From Methylophilus sp. (GTDB taxonomy: Bacteria; Pseudomonadota; Gammaproteobacteria; Burkholderiales; Methylophilaceae): a stretch of 60,203 nucleotides of DNA. Shown piece after piece: positions 29,801-38,559 of this stretch (positions are counted from its first letter, which is position 1; the number at the start of each line of letters is the position of its first letter). The notes beneath the pieces are model-generated. The model searched no databases and was not told the origin of the DNA. It was given only the letters and a program-made list of their open reading frames with translations. The position numbers and the translations under genes are program-made. The stretch covers positions 1 to 60,203 of the forward strand of contig NZ_SSGF01000002.1 in the NCBI RefSeq assembly GCF_008015755.1, in the 5' to 3' direction.

Positions 29801-30853
29801 TCAGGAAGGCTCGGATGTGGTCAGGTGCTCGATCTCAAGCTGTGCCTGAATACGCTTTAACACGCCGCTCTGCGCCTCTTCCATCGCCACATGAATGGCA
29901 TGATAAAAACCGACGCTATCCGCCCCACCATGGCTCTTCACGACAATGCCACGCAAGCCCAGAAAACTGGCGCCATTATAACGACGCGGATCCAGACGCT
30001 TTTTAAAAGCTTTTAATACCGGAAAAGCGCCCAGCGCCATGAGCTTAGTCAACCAGTTGCGCTTGAATTCCTGGGTCAAGAACTTGCCCATCATATGCGC
30101 CAAACCCTCAGTGGTTTTGAGCGCCACATTACCAACAAAGCCATCACACACCACCACATCGGTCGTGCCCTTGAAAATATCATCGCCTTCAACATTGCCG
30201 TAAAAATTCAAATGGCTGCCACGCAGCAATTCAGCTGCCTGCTTGGCCACTTCATTGCCTTTGATATCTTCAGAGCCAATATTGAGCAGGCCAACCGTAG
30301 GGTTAGGTTTATTGCTGATACAACTCACCACCATCGCACCCATAATGGCAAACTGATAGAGGTGTTCCGGCGTACAGTCAGCGTTAGCGCCCAAGTCGAG
30401 CATAAATGTGCTGCCATTTTCAGAAGGCAAGGTCGAGGCAATCGCCGGACGGTCGATCCCAGGCAAGGTTTTCAGCACAAAGCGCGCGGTCGCCATTAAG
30501 GCGCCGGTATTACCGGCGCTCACACAGGCTTGCGCCTCACCAGTTTTGACCATATTAATCGCCACGCGCATAGAAGAATCTTTTTTATTCTTCATTGCGC
30601 TTTGTGGCGATTCATCCATCAGCACCACTTCACTGGCGTGATGCACACGCAAACGCGGACCGGGTTGGACGTGTAAAGCTTTCAATTCCGCTTCAACCGC
30701 GTCTTGCAAGCCCACTAGAATAATATTGAGATTAGGATTTTCGTTCAAAATACGCACTGCCGCAGGCACCGTCACATGTGGACCGTGATCTCCCCCCATG
30801 GCATCAATGGCAATCACTACTTCTTGTGAATGCGCGTGTTGACCAGTTGTCAT
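29801..30853 (-). CDS. plsX: Phosphate acyltransferase PlsX
   Basis: Makes acyl-phosphate from acyl-ACP for the PlsX/PlsY route of phosphatidic acid synthesis; membrane-associated. [12 protein letters not shown] at the N-terminus is diagnostic. The frame opens at a TTG at 30865 with AAAGG close upstream; ATG 30853 (MTTGQHAH) is the more usual type of start and gives 350 residues. Both are possible. It follows rpmF in the order conserved across proteobacteria, linking ribosome and membrane lipid supply. Confidence 0.96.
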   Translation of the reverse strand: MTTGQHAHSQEVVIAIDAMGGDHGPHVTVPAAVRILNENPNLNIILVGLQDAVEAELKALHVQPGPRLRVHHASEVVLMDESPQSAMKNKKDSSMRVAINMVKTGEAQACVSAGNTGALMATARFVLKTLPGIDRPAIASTLPSENGSTFMLDLGANADCTPEHLYQFAIMGAMVVSCISNKPNPTVGLLNIGSEDIKGNEVAKQAAELLRGSHLNFYGNVEGDDIFKGTTDVVVCDGFVGNVALKTTEGLAHMMGKFLTQEFKRNWLTKLMALGAFPVLKAFKKRLDPRRYNGASFLGLRGIVVKSHGGADSVGFYHAIHVAMEEAQSGVLKRIQAQLEIEHLTTSEPS

Positions 30854-30945
30854 GTTATTTCCCAAATTTACCTTTCTGAAACTGCTTTGCTATCGAACCT
30901 CAGCAGCTTGCATTAGAAAAGTAGAGGCTTACGCCAGATACACAA

Positions 30946-30971
30946 ACGCCGCGCATTTTACTGCGCGGCGT
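30946..30971 (-). terminator. GC-rich stem-loop between rpmF and plsX
   Basis: ACGCCGCGCA/TGCGCGGCGT, 10-bp stem with a six-base loop, 30 bases past the rpmF stop. On the minus strand it is followed only by TTTGTG, so it is at best a partial terminator. It would lower plsX-fab expression relative to the ribosomal protein. Confidence 0.6.
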
Positions 30972-31001
30972 GTTTTAAAGCTTGACGCTTTAATGCAGCG
31001 A

Positions 31002-31181
31002 TTATTCGCCTTTTGCTGGCATCACTTTACGGCCACGGTAAAAACCGTTTGGGCTCACGTGATGACGCAAATGTACTTCACCAGTCGTTGGCTCAATTGC
31101 CAAAGGTGGGTTAGTCAAAAAGTCGTGGGAGCGGTGCATACCACGCTTGGACGGTGTCTTTTTGTTTTGCTGAACTGCCAT
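31002..31181 (-). CDS. rpmF: 50S ribosomal protein L32
   Basis: 59-residue L32, read directly from the sequence: begins [20 protein letters not shown] and ends KVMPAKGE. Basic, no zinc-finger cysteines (the C-minus form). ATG 31181 has a GGAG box 9 bases upstream. It lies between yceD and plsX, the normal context in proteobacteria. The 180 bases between it and yceD are AT-rich and show nothing else. Confidence 0.97.
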   Translation of the reverse strand: MAVQQNKKTPSKRGMHRSHDFLTNPPLAIEPTTGEVHLRHHVSPNGFYRGRKVMPAKGE

Positions 31182-31360
31182 TTAAATACTCCAAAATCAA
31201 ACCGCCGCACCTCAGAGAATGAAGTTAAAGGGCAGTTGTAAATAAACTTAGAATGCTACCTAATCCGCAATTATAAAATATTCCAGAGACAACTGCAAAT
31301 AAATCCTGCAAATATCGCTTTTAATTTGGTTTTTTGCATGTGCATGTTTGCAAACAAGTC

Positions 31361-31867
31361 CTACTTATCCAGCTTTAACTGCTTGAGCGCCGCAAAAGGA
31401 TTAGGCTTTTCACCGGCAGATTGCTGCAAACTGACACACGCGTCCTCATGCATGACCGCAATCGGCAAGGCCATCAGCAACTCATCCTCAACCAGTGACT
31501 CTATGGTGGTTTCTCCATCTTCTTCCAGCCAATCAACCTGCTCATCTTCAAGCAACGCTTCTGGCGGTTCATCGCACAGTGCAAATTCAAATTGCAAATC
31601 CAGCGTCTGCGGCAGTGGCGCAAAACAGCGCTGACACACCAACGGCAAGTCAGACTGCACATCCAATGACAACATCGGCAAAGCAGTCTCACTAAAAAAA
31701 CGAGACGGCAACCCCTGTAACTGATAATGCACGCGCAATGCAGACAAAGCAGCGGCATCGGATACGCCCAGGGCCAGCAATGCCTCACGCAAGCGCGGCA
31801 AGGATGAAAGCGTTAACTCACCTTCTGTGTCTTTCTGCTGCCGGGCCAGCTCCTCAAATCGCGTCAT
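31361..31867 (-). CDS. yceD: YceD family protein (DUF177), 23S rRNA accumulation protein
   Basis: 168-residue acidic protein of the YceD/DUF177 family, always near rpmF in proteobacteria. E. coli YceD is needed for normal 23S rRNA levels. The conserved CxxC is visible as CQRC in LVCQRCFAPLPQ, and the C-terminal NPFAALKQLK motif is typical. The frame opens at TTG 31873; ATG 31867 (MTRFEELARQ) is preferred. It is the first gene of the rpmF-plsX-fab operon. Confidence 0.92.
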   Translation of the reverse strand: MTRFEELARQQKDTEGELTLSSLPRLREALLALGVSDAAALSALRVHYQLQGLPSRFFSETALPMLSLDVQSDLPLVCQRCFAPLPQTLDLQFEFALCDEPPEALLEDEQVDWLEEDGETTIESLVEDELLMALPIAVMHEDACVSLQQSAGEKPNPFAALKQLKLDK

Positions 31868-31873
31868 AAGCAA

Positions 31874-32199
31874 CCAAAACTCTTAATAAACAATCTTCAC
31901 ACTATAACAAACTCAGCCTCTCTTGACGACCTGCGGCATGCCAGCCACAGCCAAAAATGACGCCCTACTTTTTAAGACCACGGTTTGTTGTTATAATGAT
32001 GTCGCATCACGCGGCGCTCTTTTCATGAGCGCGCTCATGGTGCCGGTTTGCATAATCGGCCATCCGTTCAGACGGCCTTATTGCTGCAAAACCACAACCA
32101 AATCAACTCAAAGCGTTTTAAATACAAGTAGTTGCTAATTAAATAAACGGTTGAGTTACTAAAAGACTCTGTCCTTTTTTCTTGCTTTAAGGGTAATGT
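31874..32199 (+). promoter_or_regulatory. Divergent control region of yceD and pyruvate carboxylase A
   Basis: 326-base non-coding gap. TATAAT at 31992-31997 is a good -10 box toward pycA, with only a weak T-rich -35 (TTTAAG). It would give a leader of about 195 bases. The leader holds a perfect 16-base palindrome CATGAGCGCGCTCATG (32024-32039) and, at 32067-32078, the complement of AGGCCGTCTGAA, a 12-mer known as a Neisseriaceae DNA uptake sequence dialect. AAGGG near 32189 is the ribosome binding site. Confidence 0.5.
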
Positions 32200-33618
32200 G
32201 TGTTTAAGAAAATTTTAGTCGCGAATCGCGGTGAAATTGCGGTACGCATTGTGCGCGCCTGCTCGGAAATGGGTATCAAATCTGTGGCCATTTACGCGGA
32301 TGCTGACCGTCATGCCTTACATGTTAAAAAGGCTGACGAAGCTTACAACATTGGTTCTGACCCAGTCGCAGGCTACCTGAACGCACACAATATAGTGAAT
32401 ATCGCGGTGGCTGCCGGCTGTGATGCCTTGCACCCTGGCTATGGCTTTTTGTCTGAAAATCCAGAGTTGGCCGAAGTTTGTTCCCGTCGCGGCATCAAGT
32501 TCATCGGCCCTGAAGCCGACGTCATTCGCCAGATGGGTGACAAGATTCAGGCGCGTAACGCCATGATCAATGCCGGTATCCCTTGTGTGCCAGGCAGTGA
32601 TGGCAACCTAGAGTCCCTAGAAGCCGCCGTGGTATTGGCCAATAAAATTGGCTATCCGGTGATGCTGAAAGCCACTAACGGTGGTGGTGGTCGCGGTATT
32701 CGCCGTTGCGATAGCGAAAAAGAGTTGTTAAGCAACTATGACCGTGTCATTTCTGAAGCCAGCAAAGCCTTTGGTAAACCAGAAGTCTTCCTCGAAAAAT
32801 GCGTGGTCCATCCGCGCCATATCGAAGTGCAGATTCTGGCCGATGCACATGGCAACGTGATCCATCTGTTTGAGCGCGATTGTTCTATCCAGCGCCGCAA
32901 CCAGAAGCTGATTGAAATCGCTCCTTCACCACAACTTTCCCAAGCACAGCGTGACTATATTGGTGGCCTGGGTGTCAAGGCAGCTAAAGCGGTTGGCTAT
33001 GAAAATGCGGGCACAGTCGAATTTTTACTCGACTCCGACAACAATTTTTACTTCATGGAAATGAACACCCGCTTGCAGGTGGAACATACCGTGACTGAAA
33101 CCATTACTGGCGTTGATATCGTCCAGCAGCAGATTCGCGTCGCGGCTGGCCTGCCATTGCAATACAAGCAAAGCGAAATCGCCTTCCGTGGCTTTGCGAT
33201 GGAATACCGTATCAATGCTGAAGATCCGCAAAAAGACTTTTTGCCCAGCTTTGGTAAGATTACACGCTACTACGCGCCGGGTGGCCCTGGCGTTCGTATG
33301 GACGCGGCCATTTACAGCGGCTATGTGATTCCACCTTACTACGACTCCATGTGTGCCAAGCTCACTGTTTGGGCATTGGACTGGGAGGGTGTGATTGAGC
33401 GCGGTCGCCGTGCGCTGAATGACATGGTAGTTTATGGCGTCAAAACAACGATTCCTTACTACCAGCAGATCATGTTACACCCTGACTTTAGGGCGGCTGA
33501 CTTCAACACCAGCTTTGTAGAGCAACACCCGGAGCTGACCGAGTATGACGTCGGACTCCCAAAAGAACTGATGGCCGCAGCGATCGCTGCCGCGATTGCA
33601 GCCCACGAAGGCATTTGA
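32200..33618 (+). CDS. pycA: Pyruvate carboxylase subunit A (biotin carboxylase)
   Basis: 472-residue biotin carboxylase subunit: carboxylates biotin with bicarbonate and ATP. FKKILVANRGEIAVRIVRA at the start, ATP-binding GGGGRGIRR, and the catalytic EMNTRLQVEHTVTE are present. It starts at GTG 32200 with AAGGG upstream. The next gene encodes the biotinylated carboxyltransferase subunit, so this is the two-subunit PycAB and not the acetyl-CoA carboxylase AccC. The reaction product, oxaloacetate, refills the citric acid cycle, which matters in an organism that lives on C1 compounds (inference). Confidence 0.93.
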   Translation: MFKKILVANRGEIAVRIVRACSEMGIKSVAIYADADRHALHVKKADEAYNIGSDPVAGYLNAHNIVNIAVAAGCDALHPGYGFLSENPELAEVCSRRGIKFIGPEADVIRQMGDKIQARNAMINAGIPCVPGSDGNLESLEAAVVLANKIGYPVMLKATNGGGGRGIRRCDSEKELLSNYDRVISEASKAFGKPEVFLEKCVVHPRHIEVQILADAHGNVIHLFERDCSIQRRNQKLIEIAPSPQLSQAQRDYIGGLGVKAAKAVGYENAGTVEFLLDSDNNFYFMEMNTRLQVEHTVTETITGVDIVQQQIRVAAGLPLQYKQSEIAFRGFAMEYRINAEDPQKDFLPSFGKITRYYAPGGPGVRMDAAIYSGYVIPPYYDSMCAKLTVWALDWEGVIERGRRALNDMVVYGVKTTIPYYQQIMLHPDFRAADFNTSFVEQHPELTEYDVGLPKELMAAAIAAAIAAHEGI

Positions 33619-33656
33619 TTAACCGTATTGCAGATATTAATTAGATCGATAAGATT

Positions 33657-35510
33657 ATGAGCAAAATACATGTCACCGAACTCGTTTTAAGAGATGGCCA
33701 TCAATCCCTGATCGCGACGCGCATGCGTACCGAAGATATGCTGCCGATTGCCAGCAAACTGGATGAAATTGGTTTCTGGTCACTGGAAGCCTGGGGCGGT
33801 GCCACCTTTGACGCCTGCGTGCGCTTTTTGAAAGAAGACCCTTGGGAGCGCCTGCGCAGCCTGCGTAAGGCTTTGCCTAATACGCCGATCAATATGCTGT
33901 TGCGCGGCCAGAACTTGCTAGGCTACCGTCATTATTCAGACGATGTGGTGCATGCGTTTGTGAAACAAGCCGCAGACACAGGCGTCGATGTCTTCCGCAT
34001 TTTTGATGCGATGAACGACATCCGCAACCTGAAAACAGCGATTGAAGCCGTTAAATCAGTGAAAAAACACGCCATCGGCACCTTATCTTTCACTACCAGT
34101 CCTGTGCATAACGTGGCTTACTTCGTCAATATGGCGAAAGAGCTCGAAGCGCTGGGCTGCGACAGCATCGGCGTGAAAGACATGGCTGGTTTGCTGACGC
34201 CGACCATGGCGGGTGAACTGGTTAAAGCATTAAAAGCCGCGGTGAGCTTGCCTATCCACATGCATAGCCACGCCACTTCAGGCTTGGCCAGCATGGTCAT
34301 GCTCAAAAGCGTGGAAAACGGTGTTGATATTATCGACACCTGTAACTCCTCATTCTCTGAAGGCGCGAGCCATCCAACCACCGAGAGCCTGGTTGCCGCT
34401 TTAAAAGGCACTGAGTACGACACCGGCCTCGACTTAGGCAAACTGCAGGAAATCACTGCCTACTTTAAAGAAGTACGCAAAAAATACTGGCAGTTTGAGA
34501 GCGAGTTCACCGGTGTGGATACGCGCGTGCTGGTTAACCAGGTTCCGGGTGGCATGATTTCCAATCTGTCTAACCAGTTAAAAGAACAAGGCGCGCTCAA
34601 CCGTATGGATGAAGTGCTGGCCGAAATTCCTCGCGTACGCCAGGACTTGGGCTATCCTCCGTTGGTGACACCAACCTCACAAATCGTCGGCACCCAGGCG
34701 GTGTTAAACGTGTTGACCGGTGGCCGTTACAAGTCCATCACCAACGAAGTGAAAAACTACCTGTTGGGTCAATATGGTAAAGCGCCAGCGGCGGTGAATG
34801 CAGACGTACGTAAGCAGGCGGTTGGCGATGCTGAAGTGATTACCTGCCGCCCGGCTGATTTGTTGCAACCAGAAATGGTCAGATTGCAGTCTGAGGCCGA
34901 GCGTTTTGCCAACAACGAACAAGACGTACTCACATACGCTATGTTCCCGGATATTGGCCAAACCTTCTTGCAGGAGCGCAATGCGGGCTCGTTGAAACCA
35001 GAGCCTTTGTTGAGCAAAGATGCAGTCACGCAACAAACGGCTGCGGCCCGCTACGCGCCTAATGAGTTCAATATCACACTGCACGGTGAAACCTATCATA
35101 TCAAACTGACTGGTAGCGGCCATGCCGGTGAAGAGCGCAAGCCATATTACGTCAAAGTGGATGGCATCTCAGAAGAAGTGTTTGTAGAAACACTCAACGA
35201 GATGGAAGTCAGCGGCGGCGGTAATAATGGCGCAAGTGGTGGCAAGAAAAAAGCGGCTGTTGCCGCCAGTGGTCGCCCGCGCCCTAGCCACCCAGGTTGT
35301 GTGACCACGGCCATGCCAGGCACTATCGTGACCGTCAAAGTCAATGTCGGTGACAAAGTGAATGCAGGCGATGGTGTGCTGGTCATTGAAGCCATGAAAA
35401 TGGAAAACGAAATCCAGGCCAGTAAATCAGGCACCGTAGTGGCTATCCATGTTGCCAAAGGTGATAATGTCACTCCAGACGAATCACTGATTGAAATTCA
35501 ACCGGAATAA
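33657..35510 (+). CDS. pycB: Pyruvate carboxylase subunit B (carboxyltransferase plus biotinyl domain)
   Basis: 617 residues: a TIM-barrel carboxyltransferase (VTELVLRDGHQSLIATRM; RIFDAMNDIRN), a conserved carboxylase domain to about 480, a Gly/Ala/Lys-rich hinge near 515-535, and a C-terminal biotinyl domain with K581 in IEAMKMENEI. The family also includes the alpha subunit of sodium-pumping oxaloacetate decarboxylase (OadA); the adjacent biotin carboxylase and the absence of membrane OadB/OadG subunits favour pyruvate carboxylase. It follows pycA by 38 bases. A hairpin terminator follows its stop. Confidence 0.92.
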   Translation: MSKIHVTELVLRDGHQSLIATRMRTEDMLPIASKLDEIGFWSLEAWGGATFDACVRFLKEDPWERLRSLRKALPNTPINMLLRGQNLLGYRHYSDDVVHAFVKQAADTGVDVFRIFDAMNDIRNLKTAIEAVKSVKKHAIGTLSFTTSPVHNVAYFVNMAKELEALGCDSIGVKDMAGLLTPTMAGELVKALKAAVSLPIHMHSHATSGLASMVMLKSVENGVDIIDTCNSSFSEGASHPTTESLVAALKGTEYDTGLDLGKLQEITAYFKEVRKKYWQFESEFTGVDTRVLVNQVPGGMISNLSNQLKEQGALNRMDEVLAEIPRVRQDLGYPPLVTPTSQIVGTQAVLNVLTGGRYKSITNEVKNYLLGQYGKAPAAVNADVRKQAVGDAEVITCRPADLLQPEMVRLQSEAERFANNEQDVLTYAMFPDIGQTFLQERNAGSLKPEPLLSKDAVTQQTAAARYAPNEFNITLHGETYHIKLTGSGHAGEERKPYYVKVDGISEEVFVETLNEMEVSGGGNNGASGGKKKAAVAASGRPRPSHPGCVTTAMPGTIVTVKVNVGDKVNAGDGVLVIEAMKMENEIQASKSGTVVAIHVAKGDNVTPDESLIEIQPE

Positions 35511-35521
35511 TGCAGATAGAC

Positions 35522-35551
35522 AAAAATCCCTGAAGCAATTCAGGGATTTTT
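35522..35551 (+). terminator. Rho-independent terminator between pycB and maf
   Basis: AAAAATCCCTGAA, GCAA loop, TTCAGGGATTTTT. It ends only 10 bases before the maf ATG, leaving no room for a promoter behind it. Confidence 0.88.
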
Positions 35552-35561
35552 GCTTTTACCC

Positions 35562-36158
35562 ATGACAACCCCCCTCATCCTCGCCTCATCTTCACGTTAT
35601 CGCCGCGAAGTGCTGCAAAAGCTACATTTGCCGTTTGAATGCATTTCACCTGACATTGACGAAACACCGTTGCCAGATGAAAACCCTGCGCAAACCTCGT
35701 TAAGGCTAGCCGAAGCCAAAGCACGCAAAGTGGCAGAGAGCCAAGCGCATGCGCTGATTATCGGTTGCGATCAGGTGGCTACGGTCGATGGCTTGCAGAT
35801 CGGCAAACCTGGCAATCACGAAAATGCGGTCAAGCAATTGACCACGCTCAGCGGCAAAGAAGTGATTTTTCATAGCGCGCTGTGTTTGTACGATAGCCGT
35901 CATCAGCACATGCAATCGACCATCGTGCCTTATTTTGTAAAATTTAAGACACTGAGCCTAGCCCAGATTGATAGCTATCTGCGGCTGGAACAGCCCTACG
36001 ACTGCGCGGGCAGCGCCAAATCTGAGGGCATGGGCATTGCCCTGCTCGACTATATGCGCGGAGACGACCCTAACGCATTGATAGGCTTACCATTGATTGC
36101 ACTGGTCAATATGCTGCAACAAGCGGGCATCGATGTATTATCACACTCACCAACCTAA
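35562..36158 (+). CDS. yceF: Maf-family nucleotide pyrophosphatase, YceF type
   Basis: Nucleotide pyrophosphatase of the Maf fold, 198 residues from ATG 35562 (the frame extends to a TTG at 35550 inside the terminator). It resembles E. coli YceF, which hydrolyses m7GTP, more than YhdE: ILASSSRYRREVLQKL at the N-terminus, VDETP-like DIDETPLPDE, GCDQV, and the C-terminal CAGSAKSEGMGIAL. Such enzymes clear modified nucleotides from the pool. No ribosome binding site is seen, and the strong hairpin lies just upstream, so its expression must come by read-through or from a promoter inside pycB. Confidence 0.92.
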   Translation: MTTPLILASSSRYRREVLQKLHLPFECISPDIDETPLPDENPAQTSLRLAEAKARKVAESQAHALIIGCDQVATVDGLQIGKPGNHENAVKQLTTLSGKEVIFHSALCLYDSRHQHMQSTIVPYFVKFKTLSLAQIDSYLRLEQPYDCAGSAKSEGMGIALLDYMRGDDPNALIGLPLIALVNMLQQAGIDVLSHSPT

Positions 36159-36248
36159 CGCAGACTCACAGACACGTTAACTTTTGAACGGCTGTTGCGT
36201 TATGTGGGTCTCAAGTGCAAGCACTTAATAACAACGAGAGGATCACCC

Positions 36249-37688
36249 ATGCGACTCAGCTCCCTGCTGTTTTTTTCTTTAGGTAGTGTTTCACTGTGCA
36301 GTCCGTCCATCGCACAAGCAGAATCTGCCACGGTTAGCCCGCAATCTGACCAAACCAGTATGGCCGTGACCATTTATAACGAAGATCTGGCATTGGTGAA
36401 AGACAGCCGTAAACTCCACTTGAATCCGGGCTTGTCTGCCCTGTCATTCCGTGATGTCAGCGCTCAGATCAAGTCAGAAACCGCCTTGCTGCGCAGCCTG
36501 CTGCCCAATAGCAACTTGCAGGTGCTGGAGCAAAACTTCGACTTTGACCTGCTCACCCCGCAAAAACTGCTGGAGAAAAACGTAGGCCAGCAAGTGACGA
36601 TTATCCGCACCAACCCCAGCACAGGCGCTGAGACAGAAGAAACCGCCACCGTGCTGTCTGCACAAGATGGCGTGGTGCTCAAAATCGGCAACCGCATTGA
36701 AACAGGTATTCCAGGCCGCATCGCTTACCCTAACGTGCCCGGCCAGCTCAAAGACCGCCCCACCTTGACCACGCAAGTGCAATACAAGGGTGCTGAACAA
36801 AGCAACTTGGAGCTCAGCTACCTCACCGGCGGCCTGCAATGGAAAGCCGACTACGTGGCCGAACTCAGCAGTAAAGAAGACGCCATTGACCTCTCAGGCT
36901 GGGTCACACTCACCAACACCAGCGGTAGCGCCTATCCTAACGCCAAAGTGCAACTGGTGGCAGGCGACGTCAACCGCGTGCGTGAAGTGATTCACCCCAA
37001 AACCATGATGATGCGCAGTGAAGCCATGGTGGCCGATGTGGCGATGCCTAGCGAGCAAGGCTTGCTCGAGTACCACTTATATACACTGCCACGCACCACC
37101 ACCATTGCCGAAAACCAAACCAAACAAGTGGCACTGCTCTCCGCACAGCATATCCCGGCGCGTAAAGAGCTGGTGCTCAGTGGTGCAGACTATTATTACC
37201 AAGGCGCTTATCGTGATATTGAGAAAAAGCAAAAAGTGCAGGTATTTGTAGAGTTTGAAAACAAAGAAAGCAGCAAGTTAGGTATCCCGCTGCCAAAAGG
37301 CACCATGCGTGTGTATAAAAAAGACAACGATGGTACGGCGCAATTTGTCGGTGAAGACCAGATTGACCACACGCCTAAAAACGATAGCGTACGCCTCAAA
37401 CTCGGCAACGCGTTTGATGTAACCGCAGACCGCGTACAAACCGACTTTAAAAACCTGGGCAAACCCAGTCAGGCGCCGTTGTATGAAAGCGCTTATGCCA
37501 TTACCTTGCATAACGGCAAAAAAGAAGCCGTAACGGTCACGTTGCAAGAGCCGCTCAATGGCGACTGGAAAATACTTAATGAATCTCAGCCACACAAAAA
37601 AACCAGTGCACACCAAGCCACCTGGCAAGTCAATGTGCCTGCTGAAAGTGATGTGACACTCAAATACCGTGTGCAAGTGAAGTATTAA
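36249..37688 (+). CDS. Exported DUF4139 domain protein
   Basis: 479-residue protein with a signal peptide (MRLSSLLFFSLGSVSLCSPS, cut near AQAES). The rest is a mostly beta-structured periplasmic or outer-membrane-exposed DUF4139 domain (VTIYNEDLALVKDSRKL near the start; LELSYLTGGLQWKADYVA; late LKYRVQVKY). Members are widespread in proteobacteria and of unknown function. The frame extends upstream to 36195, but ATG 36249 follows GAGAGGATC and starts a perfect signal peptide. It stands between maf and a strong terminator. Confidence 0.85.
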   Translation: MRLSSLLFFSLGSVSLCSPSIAQAESATVSPQSDQTSMAVTIYNEDLALVKDSRKLHLNPGLSALSFRDVSAQIKSETALLRSLLPNSNLQVLEQNFDFDLLTPQKLLEKNVGQQVTIIRTNPSTGAETEETATVLSAQDGVVLKIGNRIETGIPGRIAYPNVPGQLKDRPTLTTQVQYKGAEQSNLELSYLTGGLQWKADYVAELSSKEDAIDLSGWVTLTNTSGSAYPNAKVQLVAGDVNRVREVIHPKTMMMRSEAMVADVAMPSEQGLLEYHLYTLPRTTTIAENQTKQVALLSAQHIPARKELVLSGADYYYQGAYRDIEKKQKVQVFVEFENKESSKLGIPLPKGTMRVYKKDNDGTAQFVGEDQIDHTPKNDSVRLKLGNAFDVTADRVQTDFKNLGKPSQAPLYESAYAITLHNGKKEAVTVTLQEPLNGDWKILNESQPHKKTSAHQATWQVNVPAESDVTLKYRVQVKY

Positions 37689-37711
37689 GCCCGCAGCACC
37701 CATCGCACGAC

Positions 37712-37744
37712 AAAAAAGCATTCTTGCAAAAGAATGCTTTTTTT
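37712..37744. terminator. Rho-independent terminator after the DUF4139 gene
   Basis: A6-GCATTCTT, GCAA centre, AAGAATGC-T7. It separates the DUF4139 gene from the downstream methyltransferase. Confidence 0.92.
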
Positions 37745-37790
37745 ATGCGCCAGCGTGGGATAATCCAGTTTTTACAATAAACCGAATACT

Positions 37791-38504
37791 ATGGCCACTG
37801 GTACCTTATTCTTTATCCCTGCCCCACTCGCTGAAGGCACCACGCCACAACAAGTGCTCCCGGCAGAGGTCGTTCAACGCATACACAGCTTGCACCATTT
37901 CATCGTCGAAAACGAAAAAACCGCACGCCAGATTATCGCCGCCAGCGGACATCCGGTGTCTATGCGCGAGTTAAGCCTCACAGTGCTGACCAAAGATACG
38001 CCCAACAAAGAGCTGGCAAAACTATTACAACCCTTACAACAAGGCTTGGATGTCGGCTTGATGAGTGAAGCAGGCTGCCCTGGTATCGCTGATCCCGGCG
38101 CCGCACTGGCAGCTGTTGCACACCATAAAGGCATACGCGTGGCGCCATTAGTCGGCCCTAGCAGCTTGTTACTGGGCTTGATGGCCAGCGGCCTCAATGG
38201 CCAACGCTTTACCTTTTTAGGCTACTTGCCCAGTGAAAAAGCTGAACGCATCAAAACCATCAAAGGCATTGAATTTGACTCAAGAAAACAGCAAGCCACC
38301 CAACTGTTTATTGAAACGCCCTACCGCAACCAGCATGTGCTGGAAGACCTGATTGATCACTTACAAGCGCAAACACGCCTATGCGTAGCCTGCAACATCA
38401 CGGCACCCGATGAAATGATTGTGACTAAAACCATCGCCGAGTGGAAAAAAGCAGCGTTACCCGATGTACACAAAAAACCGACCGTGTTTTTGCTACTCGC
38501 ATAA
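37791..38504 (+). CDS. RsmI-like SAM-dependent methyltransferase (tetrapyrrole methylase fold)
   Basis: 237 residues of the tetrapyrrole-methylase superfamily, near RsmI (which 2'-O-methylates C1402 of 16S rRNA) but shorter and distinct from it. GTLFFIPAPLAEG at the start, VGLMSEAGCPGIADPGA and VGPSSLLLGLMASG are the SAM-pocket motifs; FLGYLP and FIETPYRN follow. The same type of protein is often a second RsmI paralogue in proteobacteria; its substrate is not known to me. Monocistronic, with terminators on both sides. Confidence 0.85.
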   Translation: MATGTLFFIPAPLAEGTTPQQVLPAEVVQRIHSLHHFIVENEKTARQIIAASGHPVSMRELSLTVLTKDTPNKELAKLLQPLQQGLDVGLMSEAGCPGIADPGAALAAVAHHKGIRVAPLVGPSSLLLGLMASGLNGQRFTFLGYLPSEKAERIKTIKGIEFDSRKQQATQLFIETPYRNQHVLEDLIDHLQAQTRLCVACNITAPDEMIVTKTIAEWKKAALPDVHKKPTVFLLLA

Positions 38505-38511
38505 CAAGCAC

Positions 38512-38538
38512 AAAAAAGCCCCGCACTAGGCGGGGCTT
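38512..38538. terminator. Rho-independent terminator
   Basis: A6-GCCCCGC, short loop, GCGGGGC-TT. It lies between the methyltransferase and the convergent PEP-CTERM gene. Confidence 0.85.
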
Positions 38539-38559
38539 CCCACAACAAGCAATCAGCTA

